Positions 17,191-25,932 are shown, counted from the stretch's first letter. The stretch: 64,000 nt of DNA from JAHRAW01 sp965212085 (GCA_965212085.1 OZ243042.1:2418001-2482000); one strand, 5' to 3'. Notes: generated from the sequence alone by a model not told the origin. A program made the numbers and translations.

Positions 17191-18129
17191 ATGATTCCCA
17201 CGGCCCAAACAAACGCAAACGCAAACGCCGGCGCAAATGCAAACCCGATGGAATGGCCCACCTGGCTGGTGATCTTCCTGGTCCACGCCGCGTGGCTGGC
17301 GCTACTCGTTCACTATCAGGCCATCGGCCCGGCGCTGGCGGCGCCGTTGCTGGCATTGACCCTGACCTGGCACAGTTCAGTATGCCACGAAATCCTGCAC
17401 GGCCATCCGACCCGCAGCGGCCGGCTCAACGACCTGCTGGCGCAGTTGCCGCTATCCCTGCTGGTGCCCTACTTCACCTACAAGGAAAGCCACCTGCGGC
17501 ATCACCGCAACGACCGCCTGACCCTGCCCGGCGTTGACCCGGAAAGCTTTTTCACCGCCCCCGGCGCGTGGCGCAAGGCGAGCGCAACGGGCCGTGCGCT
17601 GGCCTGGGCCGGCATGACCCTGGGCGGGCGCATGGCGCTCGGTCCCGGCGTCGCGTTCTGCCGCTTGCTGGCGGGAATGGGCCGCGATATGCGCGCCCGC
17701 CGTCGGCGAAGACTTGCCTTGTACTTCGTTCATTTTTTTCTGGCCGGGGCGATTGTAATCCTCGCCCACCGCTGGTTTCAGGTCCCGCCCTGGCAGTACC
17801 TGCTCATCGCCTACCTGTCGCAGTCGCTGCTGATGCTGCGCTCCTACTTTGAACACCGCCCGCATCCCGACGCGGCGCAACGCTCCGTGATCATGGAATC
17901 CGCCTGGCCGCTGCGGCTTTTGTTCCTCAACAACAACTATCACGCCGCCCACCACGACCACCCGCAAATGCCCTGGTACCGCCTGCCGCAGGAATACCGG
18001 CGCAACCGCGAACGCTACCTGGATCGCAACGGTTATTTTCACTACCCCGGCTACCGCGCGTGGTTGAAGCACCTGTTCAAGCCCGTGGCCGCGCCGGTGC
18101 ATCCGTTTTCCGGCGAGCAACGCCGCTAA
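17191..18129 (+). CDS. Membrane fatty-acid desaturase family protein
   Basis: 312 residues from the ATG at 17191 (MIPTAQTNANANAG); an ATG at 17248 (MEWPTWLVIF) is the more conventional start because the segment between is an Asn-Ala repeat. Three histidine boxes of a membrane di-iron enzyme are visible: HEILHGH, ESHLRHHRND and NNYHAAHHDHP. Several membrane segments separate them. The family includes acyl-lipid desaturases and hydroxylases. Its substrate could be a lipid or a small amine; location beside mttB-like 2 and a PhnD-like gene suggests the latter, but this is inference. It likely shares a transcript with the next gene. Confidence 0.85.
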   Translation: MIPTAQTNANANAGANANPMEWPTWLVIFLVHAAWLALLVHYQAIGPALAAPLLALTLTWHSSVCHEILHGHPTRSGRLNDLLAQLPLSLLVPYFTYKESHLRHHRNDRLTLPGVDPESFFTAPGAWRKASATGRALAWAGMTLGGRMALGPGVAFCRLLAGMGRDMRARRRRRLALYFVHFFLAGAIVILAHRWFQVPPWQYLLIAYLSQSLLMLRSYFEHRPHPDAAQRSVIMESAWPLRLLFLNNNYHAAHHDHPQMPWYRLPQEYRRNRERYLDRNGYFHYPGYRAWLKHLFKPVAAPVHPFSGEQRR

Positions 18130-18145
18130 CAGGTTGCCAACAAAC

Positions 18146-18973
18146 GTGACTGCGCCAACCCGCAACCGGCTCAACCGGCTGGTGGCGTGCGGCATGTACG
18201 CTTCCCCGGCGGCCCTGCAACCCCCCTGGCGCGCCTTGTTTTCCCAACTGCCGGAGTTCCTTCCCGGTCACTTTGATGCTGAAATCACCGTAACATTCCG
18301 CACCGACGACGACGCCTACCGCGACCCCGCTCTGCTACTCGGCCACACCTGCGGCTATCCCTACCTGAAAAAATGGGCCGCCACCCACCACCCCGTGTGC
18401 GCGCCATTGTTCGCCGTTGACGGATGCGCCGGCGCGCAGTATTCCAGTTGGTTCATCACCCCCGCGGCAAGCGCGTTAACCGACCTCAAATCCGCGCGCG
18501 GCCGGCGCGTGGCGGTGAATGGCCCGCACTCCAACAGCGGCATGAACGTCCTGCGCCACGCCGTCGCCGAACTGGGCGGCGGGGAGCGATTTTTCGGCGA
18601 AGTCGTAGTGAGCGGCTCCCACCTGCACAGCCTCGACCTGGTCGCCCGCGGGCAAGTCGAACTGGCCGCCGTTGACGCGGTAACCTACGCGCTGCAAATC
18701 GCCCACCAACCCGCCCTGCAAAAGCGCATAAGAATCATCGGCCAGTCCGCGCACACCACCGCCCTGCCCTTCATCACACCCACCGCCCACCTCCCGCAAA
18801 GCGAACACCCCGCCATCACCGACGCGCTCAATGAATGTCTGCAAAACCTCGATGAAAAACAGCGCGGCGCACTTAAACTAAACGGCTTCCGGCAAGTAAC
18901 GGCGGCGGATTACGCATCCATTGAGGCACTGGAAAAATTCGCCCTGGAGCGGGGATACCCGGAGATTGCCTGA
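18146..18973 (+). CDS. PhnD-like phosphate/phosphonate-type binding protein, no signal peptide
   Basis: 275 residues from GTG 18146; TTG 18134 is an alternative. It belongs to the PhnD/SsuA-like periplasmic binding fold: ARGRRVAVNGPHSNSGMNVLRH and VVVSGSHLHSLDLVARGQVELAAVDAVTYAL are the usual ligand-loop and aspartate-containing regions. No signal peptide or lipobox is seen and no ABC permease or ATPase genes follow, so it may be a cytoplasmic sensor or enzyme-linked protein instead of a transporter part. It begins 16 bases after the desaturase stop. Confidence 0.78.
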   Translation: MTAPTRNRLNRLVACGMYASPAALQPPWRALFSQLPEFLPGHFDAEITVTFRTDDDAYRDPALLLGHTCGYPYLKKWAATHHPVCAPLFAVDGCAGAQYSSWFITPAASALTDLKSARGRRVAVNGPHSNSGMNVLRHAVAELGGGERFFGEVVVSGSHLHSLDLVARGQVELAAVDAVTYALQIAHQPALQKRIRIIGQSAHTTALPFITPTAHLPQSEHPAITDALNECLQNLDEKQRGALKLNGFRQVTAADYASIEALEKFALERGYPEIA

Positions 18974-18989
18974 GCGGGGGCGGTGCGCG

Positions 18990-19207
18990 TGATGCGCATT
19001 TGCGTACGCGTGACGCGTATTGCGGGGGGGGAGACCCCCCGCGCCCCCCTGTGCGGCGCGGGGAAACTCCTGTTTCCAGCGCCGCGCGCACATCCCTGTG
19101 CGCGACAGCCGGCTATCGCCGGGCCGAAAAAGCGGCGAAGCAGTGGCGGGGACAGGCCGCGACCTGTCCGTATTTGTCAGTGAATTAAGTGAACCCATAC
19201 AAATGAC
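18990..19207. repeat. Composite intergenic repeat R2 (modules Z and P)
   Basis: 19005-19133 is the reverse complement of module Z in R1, including the GGGGGG/CCCCCC hairpin and a second palindromic part (GGCGCGGGGAAAC ... GTTTCCAGCGCC). 19173-19207 is module P. A further inverted repeat, GACAGG and CCTGTC, sits at 19151-19168. Nothing else is seen between the PhnD-like gene and znuA. Confidence 0.88.
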
Positions 19208-19214
19208 CGGGCGC

Positions 19215-20144
19215 TCAGGGTGCGGGCGTCCGCAAACATTCCGCGAGTGCATCGGCAAGCCCCTCCATCAGTTGAAACCACGCCTCCGGACCCGGTTCCA
19301 ACCCGGCGCCCAGCGGGTCAAGGACGCCGGCGATGGCGTCGGTGTCCGCCACCAGCGTGTTCACCAGCGCGGGCTGAAACTGCGGCTCGCTGAAAACGCA
19401 GCGGACTTTTTGTGAGCGGATGATTTGCCTGAGCGCGCGAATGCGCCGGACGCCGGGGGGGCGTTCGGCGTTGATCGTCAGGGACCCGGCCGGGCGCAGG
19501 TTGAACTCATTTTCAAAATACCGGTAGGCGTCGTGGAAAACCACGTAGGGCAAATCGCGCACCCCGCGCAAACGTTTGTGCAGGGATTCGCGCAACCGCT
19601 CCAGGCGCGACAAAAGATCGTGGGCGTTGGATTCATAGCGTGCGCGGTTTGGCGGGTCGAGGCTCGCCAACTCCCGCGCCACGATTTGCGCGATGGCCCG
19701 CGCATTGTCGAAGGACAACCACAAATGCGGATCCACCCGCCAGGGGTCGTGGGCGGCGGCGGAATGGTCTGTTGCTTCTCCGTGCCGCCGCCCCGACAGC
19801 AGGGCGATCTCTTCGTTCTCCAACAAGGTAACCACGCGCGCCGCGCCACGCCGTTGGGCGATAATTTTCGCCACGGGCCGCTCCAGCGGCGGGCCGACCC
19901 ACACGATCAGATCCGCCGCGCCCAGCGCGCCGACCTGGGAAGGTTTCAGCCGGCTTGCGTGGGGGGATTGCCCGCCTGGTATCAGCAACCGCGCCTCGCC
20001 GACGCCGCTCATCAACGCCGACACCAGCGAATGAAGCGGCAGCACGGAGACCACCACTTTGGGCGCGGCATGGCCGTGCGCGGCGAGCAGGCACAACAGC
20101 CCGGCCAGCAAGAGGCGGCGGAAAGCATGAAAGTGAAAAGACAC
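19215..20144 (-). CDS. znuA: Zinc ABC transporter substrate-binding protein
   Basis: 309 residues from GTG 20144, chosen because it gives a normal signal peptide (MSFHFHAFRRLLLAGLLCLLAAHGHA); a longer frame reaches 20201 but would run over the Zur operator. ZnuA captures zinc in the periplasm. Metal-ligand regions are recognisable: SVLPLHSLVSAL, GGQSPHASRLKPSQ and FHDAYRYFE. The His-rich loop is short (RRHGEATDHSAAAHDPW). It diverges from zur-znuC-znuB across a shared operator. Confidence 0.92.
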   Translation of the reverse strand: MSFHFHAFRRLLLAGLLCLLAAHGHAAPKVVVSVLPLHSLVSALMSGVGEARLLIPGGQSPHASRLKPSQVGALGAADLIVWVGPPLERPVAKIIAQRRGAARVVTLLENEEIALLSGRRHGEATDHSAAAHDPWRVDPHLWLSFDNARAIAQIVARELASLDPPNRARYESNAHDLLSRLERLRESLHKRLRGVRDLPYVVFHDAYRYFENEFNLRPAGSLTINAERPPGVRRIRALRQIIRSQKVRCVFSEPQFQPALVNTLVADTDAIAGVLDPLGAGLEPGPEAWFQLMEGLADALAECLRTPAP

Positions 20145-20178
20145 GGGAGATAATACGGGCGGTTGATTGAAAAGAAAT

Positions 20179-20199
20179 AATGTTATACTATAACATAAC
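20179..20199. promoter_or_regulatory. Zur operator between znuA and zur
   Basis: A near-perfect palindrome, TGTTATACTATAACA (20181-20195), lies between the divergent znuA and zur starts. It closely matches the known proteobacterial Zur box (GTTATA-n-TATAAC type). Zinc-bound Zur would repress both directions. It ends 27 bases before the zur ATG. Confidence 0.93.
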
Positions 20200-20222
20200 A
20201 ATCCCGATCATCCATTCTCGCC

Positions 20223-20696
20223 ATGCCCGCCACCCCGCCCCCCAACCTCCACAACCACGACCACTGCATCACCGCAGCCATGGCCTGGGCCGACGAAATC
20301 TGCCGGCGCAAGGGCATCCGCTTCACGCGCATTCGGCGGCGGGTTCTGGAACTGATCTGGGCCGGGCACCGGCCGGTGCCCGCGTATAACCTGCTCCGGC
20401 AACTGCGCCGGGAAAAATACAACGCCGAGCCGCCGACGGTGTACCGCGCCCTCGACTTTCTGCTGGAAAACCGCCTCGCCCACAAGATCGAATCCTTGAA
20501 CGCCTACGTCGGCTGCGCGCGCCCCCGGCAGCGGCACGTCGGCCAGTTTTTGATTTGTAGCGACTGCAACCAGGTGACGGAACTGGACGACCCCGAACTG
20601 CAACGGATGATCGAAACAAAGGCGTCCCGCGCCGGCCTCGAAGCGATGCGCCAGACCGTTGAAATCACCGGACGCTGCCGGCGGTGCCGGCCATGA
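20223..20696 (+). CDS. zur: Zinc uptake regulator Zur (Fur family)
   Basis: 157 residues. The winged-helix part (RFTRIRRRVLELIWAGHRP, then AEPPTVYRALDFLLENRLAHKIES) and the structural zinc pairs CSDC and CRRC near the C-terminus fit Zur. When zinc-loaded it represses zinc uptake genes. Its position in front of znuC and behind the Zur box supports Zur over Fur. The stop overlaps the znuC start as ATGA. Confidence 0.93.
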   Translation: MPATPPPNLHNHDHCITAAMAWADEICRRKGIRFTRIRRRVLELIWAGHRPVPAYNLLRQLRREKYNAEPPTVYRALDFLLENRLAHKIESLNAYVGCARPRQRHVGQFLICSDCNQVTELDDPELQRMIETKASRAGLEAMRQTVEITGRCRRCRP

Positions 20697-21526
20697 ACGA
20701 AACCCGCCACGCATGCGGCCCGCCGCTCCTCGACCTCGCCGGGATTCACCTCAGCCTCGGCGGCAAGACCATCCTGCAAGACGTCCATCTGTCGGTGTGC
20801 GCGGGGGAAATCGTTACGCTGATCGGGCCCAACGGCGCGGGCAAAAGTACGCTGGTCAAAATCGCGCTGAACTTGCTCAGGCCGGATCGCGGCACGGTGC
20901 GGCGGCGTCCCGGATTAGCCATCGGCTATGTTCCCCAGAAGATCGAGTTCGATCAGACGCTGCCGCTCACGGTGCGGCGGTTTTTGCAACTGGAGCGCAG
21001 CCGCCGAACCTCCTCATTGAAATCTGCATCGCAATCCGCCCACAAATCCATCGCCCAAGCCCTTGCCCACGCGGGCGCGCCCGGCCTCGGAGACGCGCCG
21101 ATGCAGTCCCTGTCCGGCGGTGAAATGCGCCGGGTGCTGCTCGCCCGTGCGCTGTTGCGCGACCCCGACCTGCTCATCCTCGACGAGCCCGGCGCCGGTA
21201 TGGACATCAACGGGCAGGCCGAGTTATATCGGCTGGTTCAAGCCATCCGCGACCGGCGGCGCTGCGCCATCCTGCTGGTTTCCCACGACCTGTATATGGT
21301 CATGGCGGCCACCGACCGGGTGTTTTGCCTCAACCGGCACCTATGCTGCAGCGGCCAACCGCAAGATGTGCGCCGGCATCCGCAATTCCTGGCCTTGTTC
21401 GGCGACCGCGCCGCTTCGGAACTGGCGGTTTATCACCACCGCCACGACCACGACCACGATCTGCACGGCGACGTTGAATCACGCCCCGGCCACGAACACG
21501 ACCACGAGCCCCCGCAGCATGGATGA
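20693..21526 (+). CDS. znuC: Zinc ABC transporter ATP-binding protein
   Basis: 277 residues from ATG 20693, overlapping the zur stop by four bases; a GTG at 20684 is also in frame. Walker A is GPNGAGKST, the signature LSGGEMRRVLLARALL and Walker B LLILDEPGAGMD. The C-terminus is a long His/Asp-rich tail (YHHRHDHDHDLHGD and GHEHDHE), likely a zinc-binding extension. It powers zinc import with ZnuB and ZnuA. Its end overlaps znuB by eight bases. Confidence 0.95.
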   Translation: MNETRHACGPPLLDLAGIHLSLGGKTILQDVHLSVCAGEIVTLIGPNGAGKSTLVKIALNLLRPDRGTVRRRPGLAIGYVPQKIEFDQTLPLTVRRFLQLERSRRTSSLKSASQSAHKSIAQALAHAGAPGLGDAPMQSLSGGEMRRVLLARALLRDPDLLILDEPGAGMDINGQAELYRLVQAIRDRRRCAILLVSHDLYMVMAATDRVFCLNRHLCCSGQPQDVRRHPQFLALFGDRAASELAVYHHRHDHDHDLHGDVESRPGHEHDHEPPQHG

Positions 21527-22322
21527 CTTCCTGGTCCGCGCGCTGCTCGGCGGCATCGGCGTCGCCCTCATCTGCGGCCCCCTGGGCTGCTTGGTGGTGT
21601 GGCAACGCATGGCGTATTTCGGCGCCACGCTGTCCCACGCCGCGCTGCTCGGCATCGCCCTCGGCCTGTTCTTCAAACTCAACCTGCAACTGGCCATATT
21701 GCTGGTGTCCCTCGCCGTCTCGGCGTTGCTGGTGCTGATGGGCCAGCGCCGTTTTCTCAGCTCCGACACCGTGCTCGGCATCCTCGCCCACGGCTCCCTC
21801 GCACTCGGACTGATGCTGCTGGCGGTCCTGCCGGAGGTGCGCCTCGACCTGCTCGGCTACCTGTTCGGCGACATCCTCGCCATCACCCGGCACGATATAT
21901 GGTGGATCTACCTCGGCGGATTGGGCGTACTGCTGACGCTCCTGAAAATCTGGCGGCCATTGCTGTCCCTCATCATCCAACGCGACCTCGCGCTGGTGGA
22001 CGGCGTCAACGAAAACCAAATGCGCGCGATTTTCTTTTTGCTACTGAGCCTGGTGGTGGCGGTGGCGATGCAGGTGGTCGGCATTCTGTTGATCGTCTCC
22101 CTGCTCATCATCCCCGCCGCCACGGCGCGATACTTCGCCCGCTCGCCCGAAGTAATGGCACTGCTGGCGACGCTGTTCGGCGTCGTCGCCGTAGCCGGCG
22201 GGCTGGGGATGTCGCTGATGCTGGATACGCCGACCGGGCCGTCTATTGTGGTGGTGGGGGGGGGGGGGGTTGGGGTGGTGGCGTTGATTTCGTCTTTCTG
22301 GAAAACATTCATTCGGGGTTAA
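21519..22322 (+). CDS. znuB: Zinc ABC transporter permease
   Basis: 267 residues from ATG 21519. It has about eight hydrophobic segments typical of the ABC-3 (metal ion) permease family, beginning ALLGGIGVALICGPLGCLVVWQRMAYFGATLSHAALLG. It forms the membrane channel for zinc import. Near the 3' end the gene contains an uninterrupted run of 14 G (22256-22269), coding GGGG in the last membrane segment; slippage here would change only the last ~20 residues. Confidence 0.94.
   Translation: MDDFLVRALLGGIGVALICGPLGCLVVWQRMAYFGATLSHAALLGIALGLFFKLNLQLAILLVSLAVSALLVLMGQRRFLSSDTVLGILAHGSLALGLMLLAVLPEVRLDLLGYLFGDILAITRHDIWWIYLGGLGVLLTLLKIWRPLLSLIIQRDLALVDGVNENQMRAIFFLLLSLVVAVAMQVVGILLIVSLLIIPAATARYFARSPEVMALLATLFGVVAVAGGLGMSLMLDTPTGPSIVVVGGGGVGVVALISSFWKTFIRG
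22256..22269 (+). repeat. 14-G homopolymer inside znuB
   Basis: Fourteen consecutive G residues near the end of znuB. Long G tracts are classical sites of slipped-strand mispairing; they are also prone to sequencing error. Confidence 0.9.
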
Positions 22323-22367
22323 CAACAACGCTAACAGGAAAAAATATCCGAATTGGTCTATGTTTAT

Positions 22368-23474
22368 CTAGTCTGACGGCAAGCAACGCCACAAACGACC
22401 TTGCAGCCATAAACTGCCTGCAATATCCTGTCCGACTTCAGGTGGAGCGTTGTTCTCCCACACTTTTTTGGTAACCACGATCGGCAGATTGAAGACATCA
22501 ATATCTTTATCTTTTCCCGGCACATAATCAAACTCACGCAAAACCGAAACAGTAACCACCCACACTTTTCCATCGGAAACTTCCCATTCCGTAACGCTTT
22601 TAACTGTTCCACGAAAATCATAATCATCGTTATCCCATTCGTCTATCGGTATCAACATCGCCATACCCTTCAATAATACTTTCGTCGGAGCATCATGAGA
22701 TTTATTATCCGATTCAGTCATACTTTCCCATAAGTCCGGTGGAAATTTGATGTCTATAGATTCATCTTCCAGCATCGGACGGCAATCATATGCGATCGCC
22801 GCCAGAAGAAAATCATACTCTCTACCCTCTTGGTAAAGGTTGCGATGCTGTCCGTATTCACAATCAAAAAAGGTTATGGGTACCGCACCGATACTGGCTT
22901 CGATTTGTGCTTCAAATCCCCTCGGCCAGACAATCACTTTATTCATAGTTATCGTGTATTGCTTGCCGTGACCCGTAACCAACGGAAAAATCGTTTCTAT
23001 TTGCGTATCGCCGTCACGTACGGATGTAACCATCCGCACAGTGGGCGAAAGAGCAGAACTCTCGAAATAAAACACTTGCTGTGGCCATTCAATGCCTGTC
23101 GCGGATGATACGGATTCCGGCAAAACATCACCGGAAAATTCGTAAATTGTTGCTGAATCGTTATAGTCTTCAACGTTGAGCATCGCATCAGCCAAATCGT
23201 CGTAAAAGGGGTCCCAGTAAGAACCGCAGGAATGCTGATACTCTTCTTTCGTTTCCTGATAAAAAGTATTTTTACGGCGTACTTGCTCATCCTCCGGTAA
23301 AACCTGCGAAATCGGCGCAAGCTCCACTAATAGAGTACGTATATCAGGGGCAGAATCAGTCACTTGTGCGCGCTTGTCAAACCGCACACCCACGCGCCCT
23401 TTCTTCTCGTCCTTCACGACAACGCCCAACCCGAATTTTTCGTGCCGGATAATTTCTCCTTTTTTTAGTGTCAT
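22368..23474 (-). CDS. Hypothetical protein with UvrD-tail-like N-terminus, AT-rich
   Basis: 368 residues from ATG 23474, 14 bases beyond the dut stop; a longer frame overlaps dut and is rejected. I do not recognise the full protein. The N-terminus (EIIRHEKFGLGVVVKDEKKGRVGVRFD) resembles the small Tudor-like fold at the end of UvrD-type helicases. The middle is acidic, with HGKQYTITMNKVIVWPRGFEAQIEA and AAIAYDCRPML patches; repeated W/F/Y-rich beta patterns suggest an all-beta protein. Composition is clearly AT-richer than dut and znuB, indicating acquisition. Function unknown. Confidence 0.7.
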   Translation of the reverse strand: MTLKKGEIIRHEKFGLGVVVKDEKKGRVGVRFDKRAQVTDSAPDIRTLLVELAPISQVLPEDEQVRRKNTFYQETKEEYQHSCGSYWDPFYDDLADAMLNVEDYNDSATIYEFSGDVLPESVSSATGIEWPQQVFYFESSALSPTVRMVTSVRDGDTQIETIFPLVTGHGKQYTITMNKVIVWPRGFEAQIEASIGAVPITFFDCEYGQHRNLYQEGREYDFLLAAIAYDCRPMLEDESIDIKFPPDLWESMTESDNKSHDAPTKVLLKGMAMLIPIDEWDNDDYDFRGTVKSVTEWEVSDGKVWVVTVSVLREFDYVPGKDKDIDVFNLPIVVTKKVWENNAPPEVGQDIAGSLWLQGRLWRCLPSD

Positions 23475-23487
23475 CACAAAATCCCAA

Positions 23488-23937
23488 TCACTGCGCCCCA
23501 GTAGACCCAAACCCCCCATCCGCCCTTTCACTTTCCGCAAACCCCTCAACCACATCAAACCCCACCCGCGCAACCGGCAGAATCACCATCTGCGCGATGC
23601 GGTCGCCGGGGTTTATGGTGAACGCATCGGCGCTGCGGTTCCAGCAGGAGACGAACACCTGGCCCTGGTAGTCGGAATCAATCAGGCCGGTGAGGTTGCC
23701 GAGGACGATGCCGTGTTTGTGGCCGAGGCCGGAGCGGGGCAGGAGTACGGCGGCGTAGTTGGGGTCGGCTATGTGGATGGCGATGCCGGTGGGGATGAGC
23801 TCCGTGCCGCCGGCTTTCAGCGCTATGGGCGCGTCAATGCAGGCGCGCAGGTCGAGGCCGGCGGAGCCGTCGGTGCCGTAACGGGGGAAGCCGAACTCGC
23901 GGATGCGGGGGTCGAGGATTTTGAGGGCGATTTTCAC
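23488..23937 (-). CDS. dut: dUTP diphosphatase
   Basis: 149 residues, trimeric dUTPase family. It hydrolyses dUTP to dUMP, keeping uracil out of DNA. Motifs are intact: 1 GTDGSAGLDLRA, 2 PRSGLGHKHG, 3 GLIDSDYQGQ, 4 RIAQMVILPV, 5 GGFGSTGAQ. The start overlaps the coaBC stop by four bases, the usual coaBC-dut order. Confidence 0.97.
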   Translation of the reverse strand: MKIALKILDPRIREFGFPRYGTDGSAGLDLRACIDAPIALKAGGTELIPTGIAIHIADPNYAAVLLPRSGLGHKHGIVLGNLTGLIDSDYQGQVFVSCWNRSADAFTINPGDRIAQMVILPVARVGFDVVEGFAESERADGGFGSTGAQ

Positions 23938-25202
23938 TTTGCGGCGCGCGCCTTTGCTTTTCGTTTTTGTTTTTGTTCAAACAAAGGGACGACGTGCTCG
24001 ATGATCTGCACGGCGAGCCGGTACTTGTCGGTTTTTGCCAGCGCCACTTCACCGTCCCGCCGCGCGTTTTTGTAGAGCAGCGTTACCGAGTTTTCGTCGT
24101 TGCCGAACACGCTGTCGCCGCCATCGCCGCCATCGCCGCCATCGCCGGTAATCTCGTTGGCGGCCATCACGTCAACGCCCTTGGCTTGCATTTTTTGCCG
24201 GGCATTGGCGACCACGTCCGCGGTCTCCGCCGCGAAACCGATGGTGAACGGGCCGTCCTTCATGGCCGCCACGGTCGCCAGAATGTCGGGGTTTCGGACT
24301 AACTCAATACGCATTTGCTGATCCTTCTTCTTGATTTTATGCGCGGCGACCTCCGCCGGGCGGTAGTCCGCCACCGCCGCCACGGCGATGAACAAATCCA
24401 CATCCGGCGCCTCCGCCTCAACCGCCTCCAGCATCCGCCGCGCCGATTCAACGTCAACGCGCCGCGCGCCGTGGGGCGTCTGAAGGCTCACCGGGCCGCT
24501 GACCAGCGTCACCCGCGCGCCAAAATCCAGCGCCGCGCGGGCCATGGCGTAGCCCATCTTGCCGGAACTGTGATTGGTGATGCCGCGCACCGGGTCCAGC
24601 GCCTCCCAGGTCGGGCCGGCGGTAATCAGTACGCGGGCGCCGTCCAGCAGCCGCGGATGCCCCTCGCCGGCCAGCAGGGTGGCGATTTCCTCGGGCTCGG
24701 TCATGCGCCCCGGCCCGGTCTCGCCGCACGCCTGATCCCCGGCCGCCGGGCCGATGACGCGCACCCCCATGTCCACCAGGGTGGCGAGGTTGCGCTGAGT
24801 CGCCGGATGCTGCCACATGCGCTGATTCATGGCCGGCGCCACCACCACTTCGGCGGTGGTCGCCAGCGCCAGCGCCGACAACAGTTCATCGGCGCGCCCC
24901 TCGGCCAGCCGGGCGATAAAATTGGCGGTGGCCGGGGCGATCACCACCTGCTCGGCCCAGCGCGCCAGTTCGATGTGGCCCATGCCGGACTCGGCCTCGA
25001 CGTCGAGCAAATGCTGATACACCGGGTGCCCGCTGACCGCCTGCAAGGTCAGGGGGGTGATGAACTCGGTGGCCGCGCTCGACATCACCACGCGCACCTC
25101 GCAGCCGCGCTCCATCAGCCGCCGCACCAGCACCGGACTCTTGTAGGCCGCGATGCCGCCGCTGACGCCGACCAGAATGCGCTTGTTTTTATGCCAACTC
25201 AT
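23934..25202 (-). CDS. coaBC: Bifunctional phosphopantothenoylcysteine decarboxylase / synthase
   Basis: 422 residues. The N-terminal CoaC flavoprotein (ILVGVSGGIAAYKSPVLVRRL, catalytic His in GHIELARWAE, PAMNQRMW) and C-terminal CoaB (LITAGPTWEALDPVRGITNHSSGKMG, AAVADYRP) domains are both complete. Together they make 4'-phosphopantetheine from phosphopantothenate and cysteine for coenzyme A. A Gly-Asp repeat (GDGGDGGDGGD) interrupts the CoaB domain after MAANEITG, coded by a 9-bp tandem repeat. The C-terminus ends in a Lys/Ala-rich tail. Confidence 0.96.
   Translation of the reverse strand: MSWHKNKRILVGVSGGIAAYKSPVLVRRLMERGCEVRVVMSSAATEFITPLTLQAVSGHPVYQHLLDVEAESGMGHIELARWAEQVVIAPATANFIARLAEGRADELLSALALATTAEVVVAPAMNQRMWQHPATQRNLATLVDMGVRVIGPAAGDQACGETGPGRMTEPEEIATLLAGEGHPRLLDGARVLITAGPTWEALDPVRGITNHSSGKMGYAMARAALDFGARVTLVSGPVSLQTPHGARRVDVESARRMLEAVEAEAPDVDLFIAVAAVADYRPAEVAAHKIKKKDQQMRIELVRNPDILATVAAMKDGPFTIGFAAETADVVANARQKMQAKGVDVMAANEITGDGGDGGDGGDSVFGNDENSVTLLYKNARRDGEVALAKTDKYRLAVQIIEHVVPLFEQKQKRKAKARAAK
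24115..24147. repeat. 9-bp tandem repeat in coaBC
   Basis: The unit tcgccgcca occurs three times plus a partial copy. It codes for the Gly-Asp-Gly repeat in the CoaB domain and keeps the frame. Confidence 0.85.
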
Positions 25203-25248
25203 GTAGTAGAGTGTACCTCAATTGCACGGAAGCCAAAGGAGAACAGGC

Positions 25249-25932
25249 ATGGCAAGCACACCCATCACGCAGTGGCCAACGGACGAGCGGCCACGGGAAA
25301 AACTACTCCGGGGCGGCCCCGGCTCGCTGTCCGACGCCGAGTTGCTGGCGGTGTTTTTACGCACCGGCATCAAGGGCAAATCGGCGGTGGATATTGGCCG
25401 CGACCTGCTGAACGAATACGGCGGCCTGCGGCAAATCCTCAACGCCGAACAAAGCGCGCTGTCCCGCACCCCGGGACTCGGCCCCGCCAAAAGCGCGCAA
25501 CTGCAAGCCGCCCTTGAACTCGGCAAGCGCTACCTCGCGCAAAAACTGGAACGGGAAGGCCCCCTCACCAGCCCCTCCCAAGCCGCCGAATTTCTGATAC
25601 ACCAACTCCGCGACCAGCCCCGCGAAGTCTTCGCCATCGTCTATCTCGACAACCGCCACCACGTGCTGCGCTACCAGGAACTTTTTTACGGCACCTTGAA
25701 TGGCGCCACGGTGCACCCCAGGGAAGTCGTCAAAAGCGCCCTCCGCCACAACGCCGCCGCCGTCATCATCGCCCACAACCACCCCTCCGGTATCGCCGAA
25801 CCCAGCCAGGCCGACACCACGCTGACCGTCAAACTGAAAGATGCCCTGCACCTTGTTGAAGTGCGCTTGCTTGATCACTTGGTCATTGGTGATGGGGAAT
25901 TTGTTTCTATGAGTGATCGGGGGTTGTTTTAG
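25249..25932 (+). CDS. radC: RadC / JAB-domain DNA-repair-type protein
   Basis: 227 residues from ATG 25249, preceded by AAGGAG. An N-terminal helix-hairpin-helix-like part (SRTPGLGPAKSAQLQAA) is followed by the RadC JAB/MPN domain with metal ligands in HNHPSGIAEPSQAD. The biochemical role of RadC proteins is not settled. It diverges from coaBC, as is common in gammaproteobacteria. Confidence 0.95.
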   Translation: MASTPITQWPTDERPREKLLRGGPGSLSDAELLAVFLRTGIKGKSAVDIGRDLLNEYGGLRQILNAEQSALSRTPGLGPAKSAQLQAALELGKRYLAQKLEREGPLTSPSQAAEFLIHQLRDQPREVFAIVYLDNRHHVLRYQELFYGTLNGATVHPREVVKSALRHNAAAVIIAHNHPSGIAEPSQADTTLTVKLKDALHLVEVRLLDHLVIGDGEFVSMSDRGLF

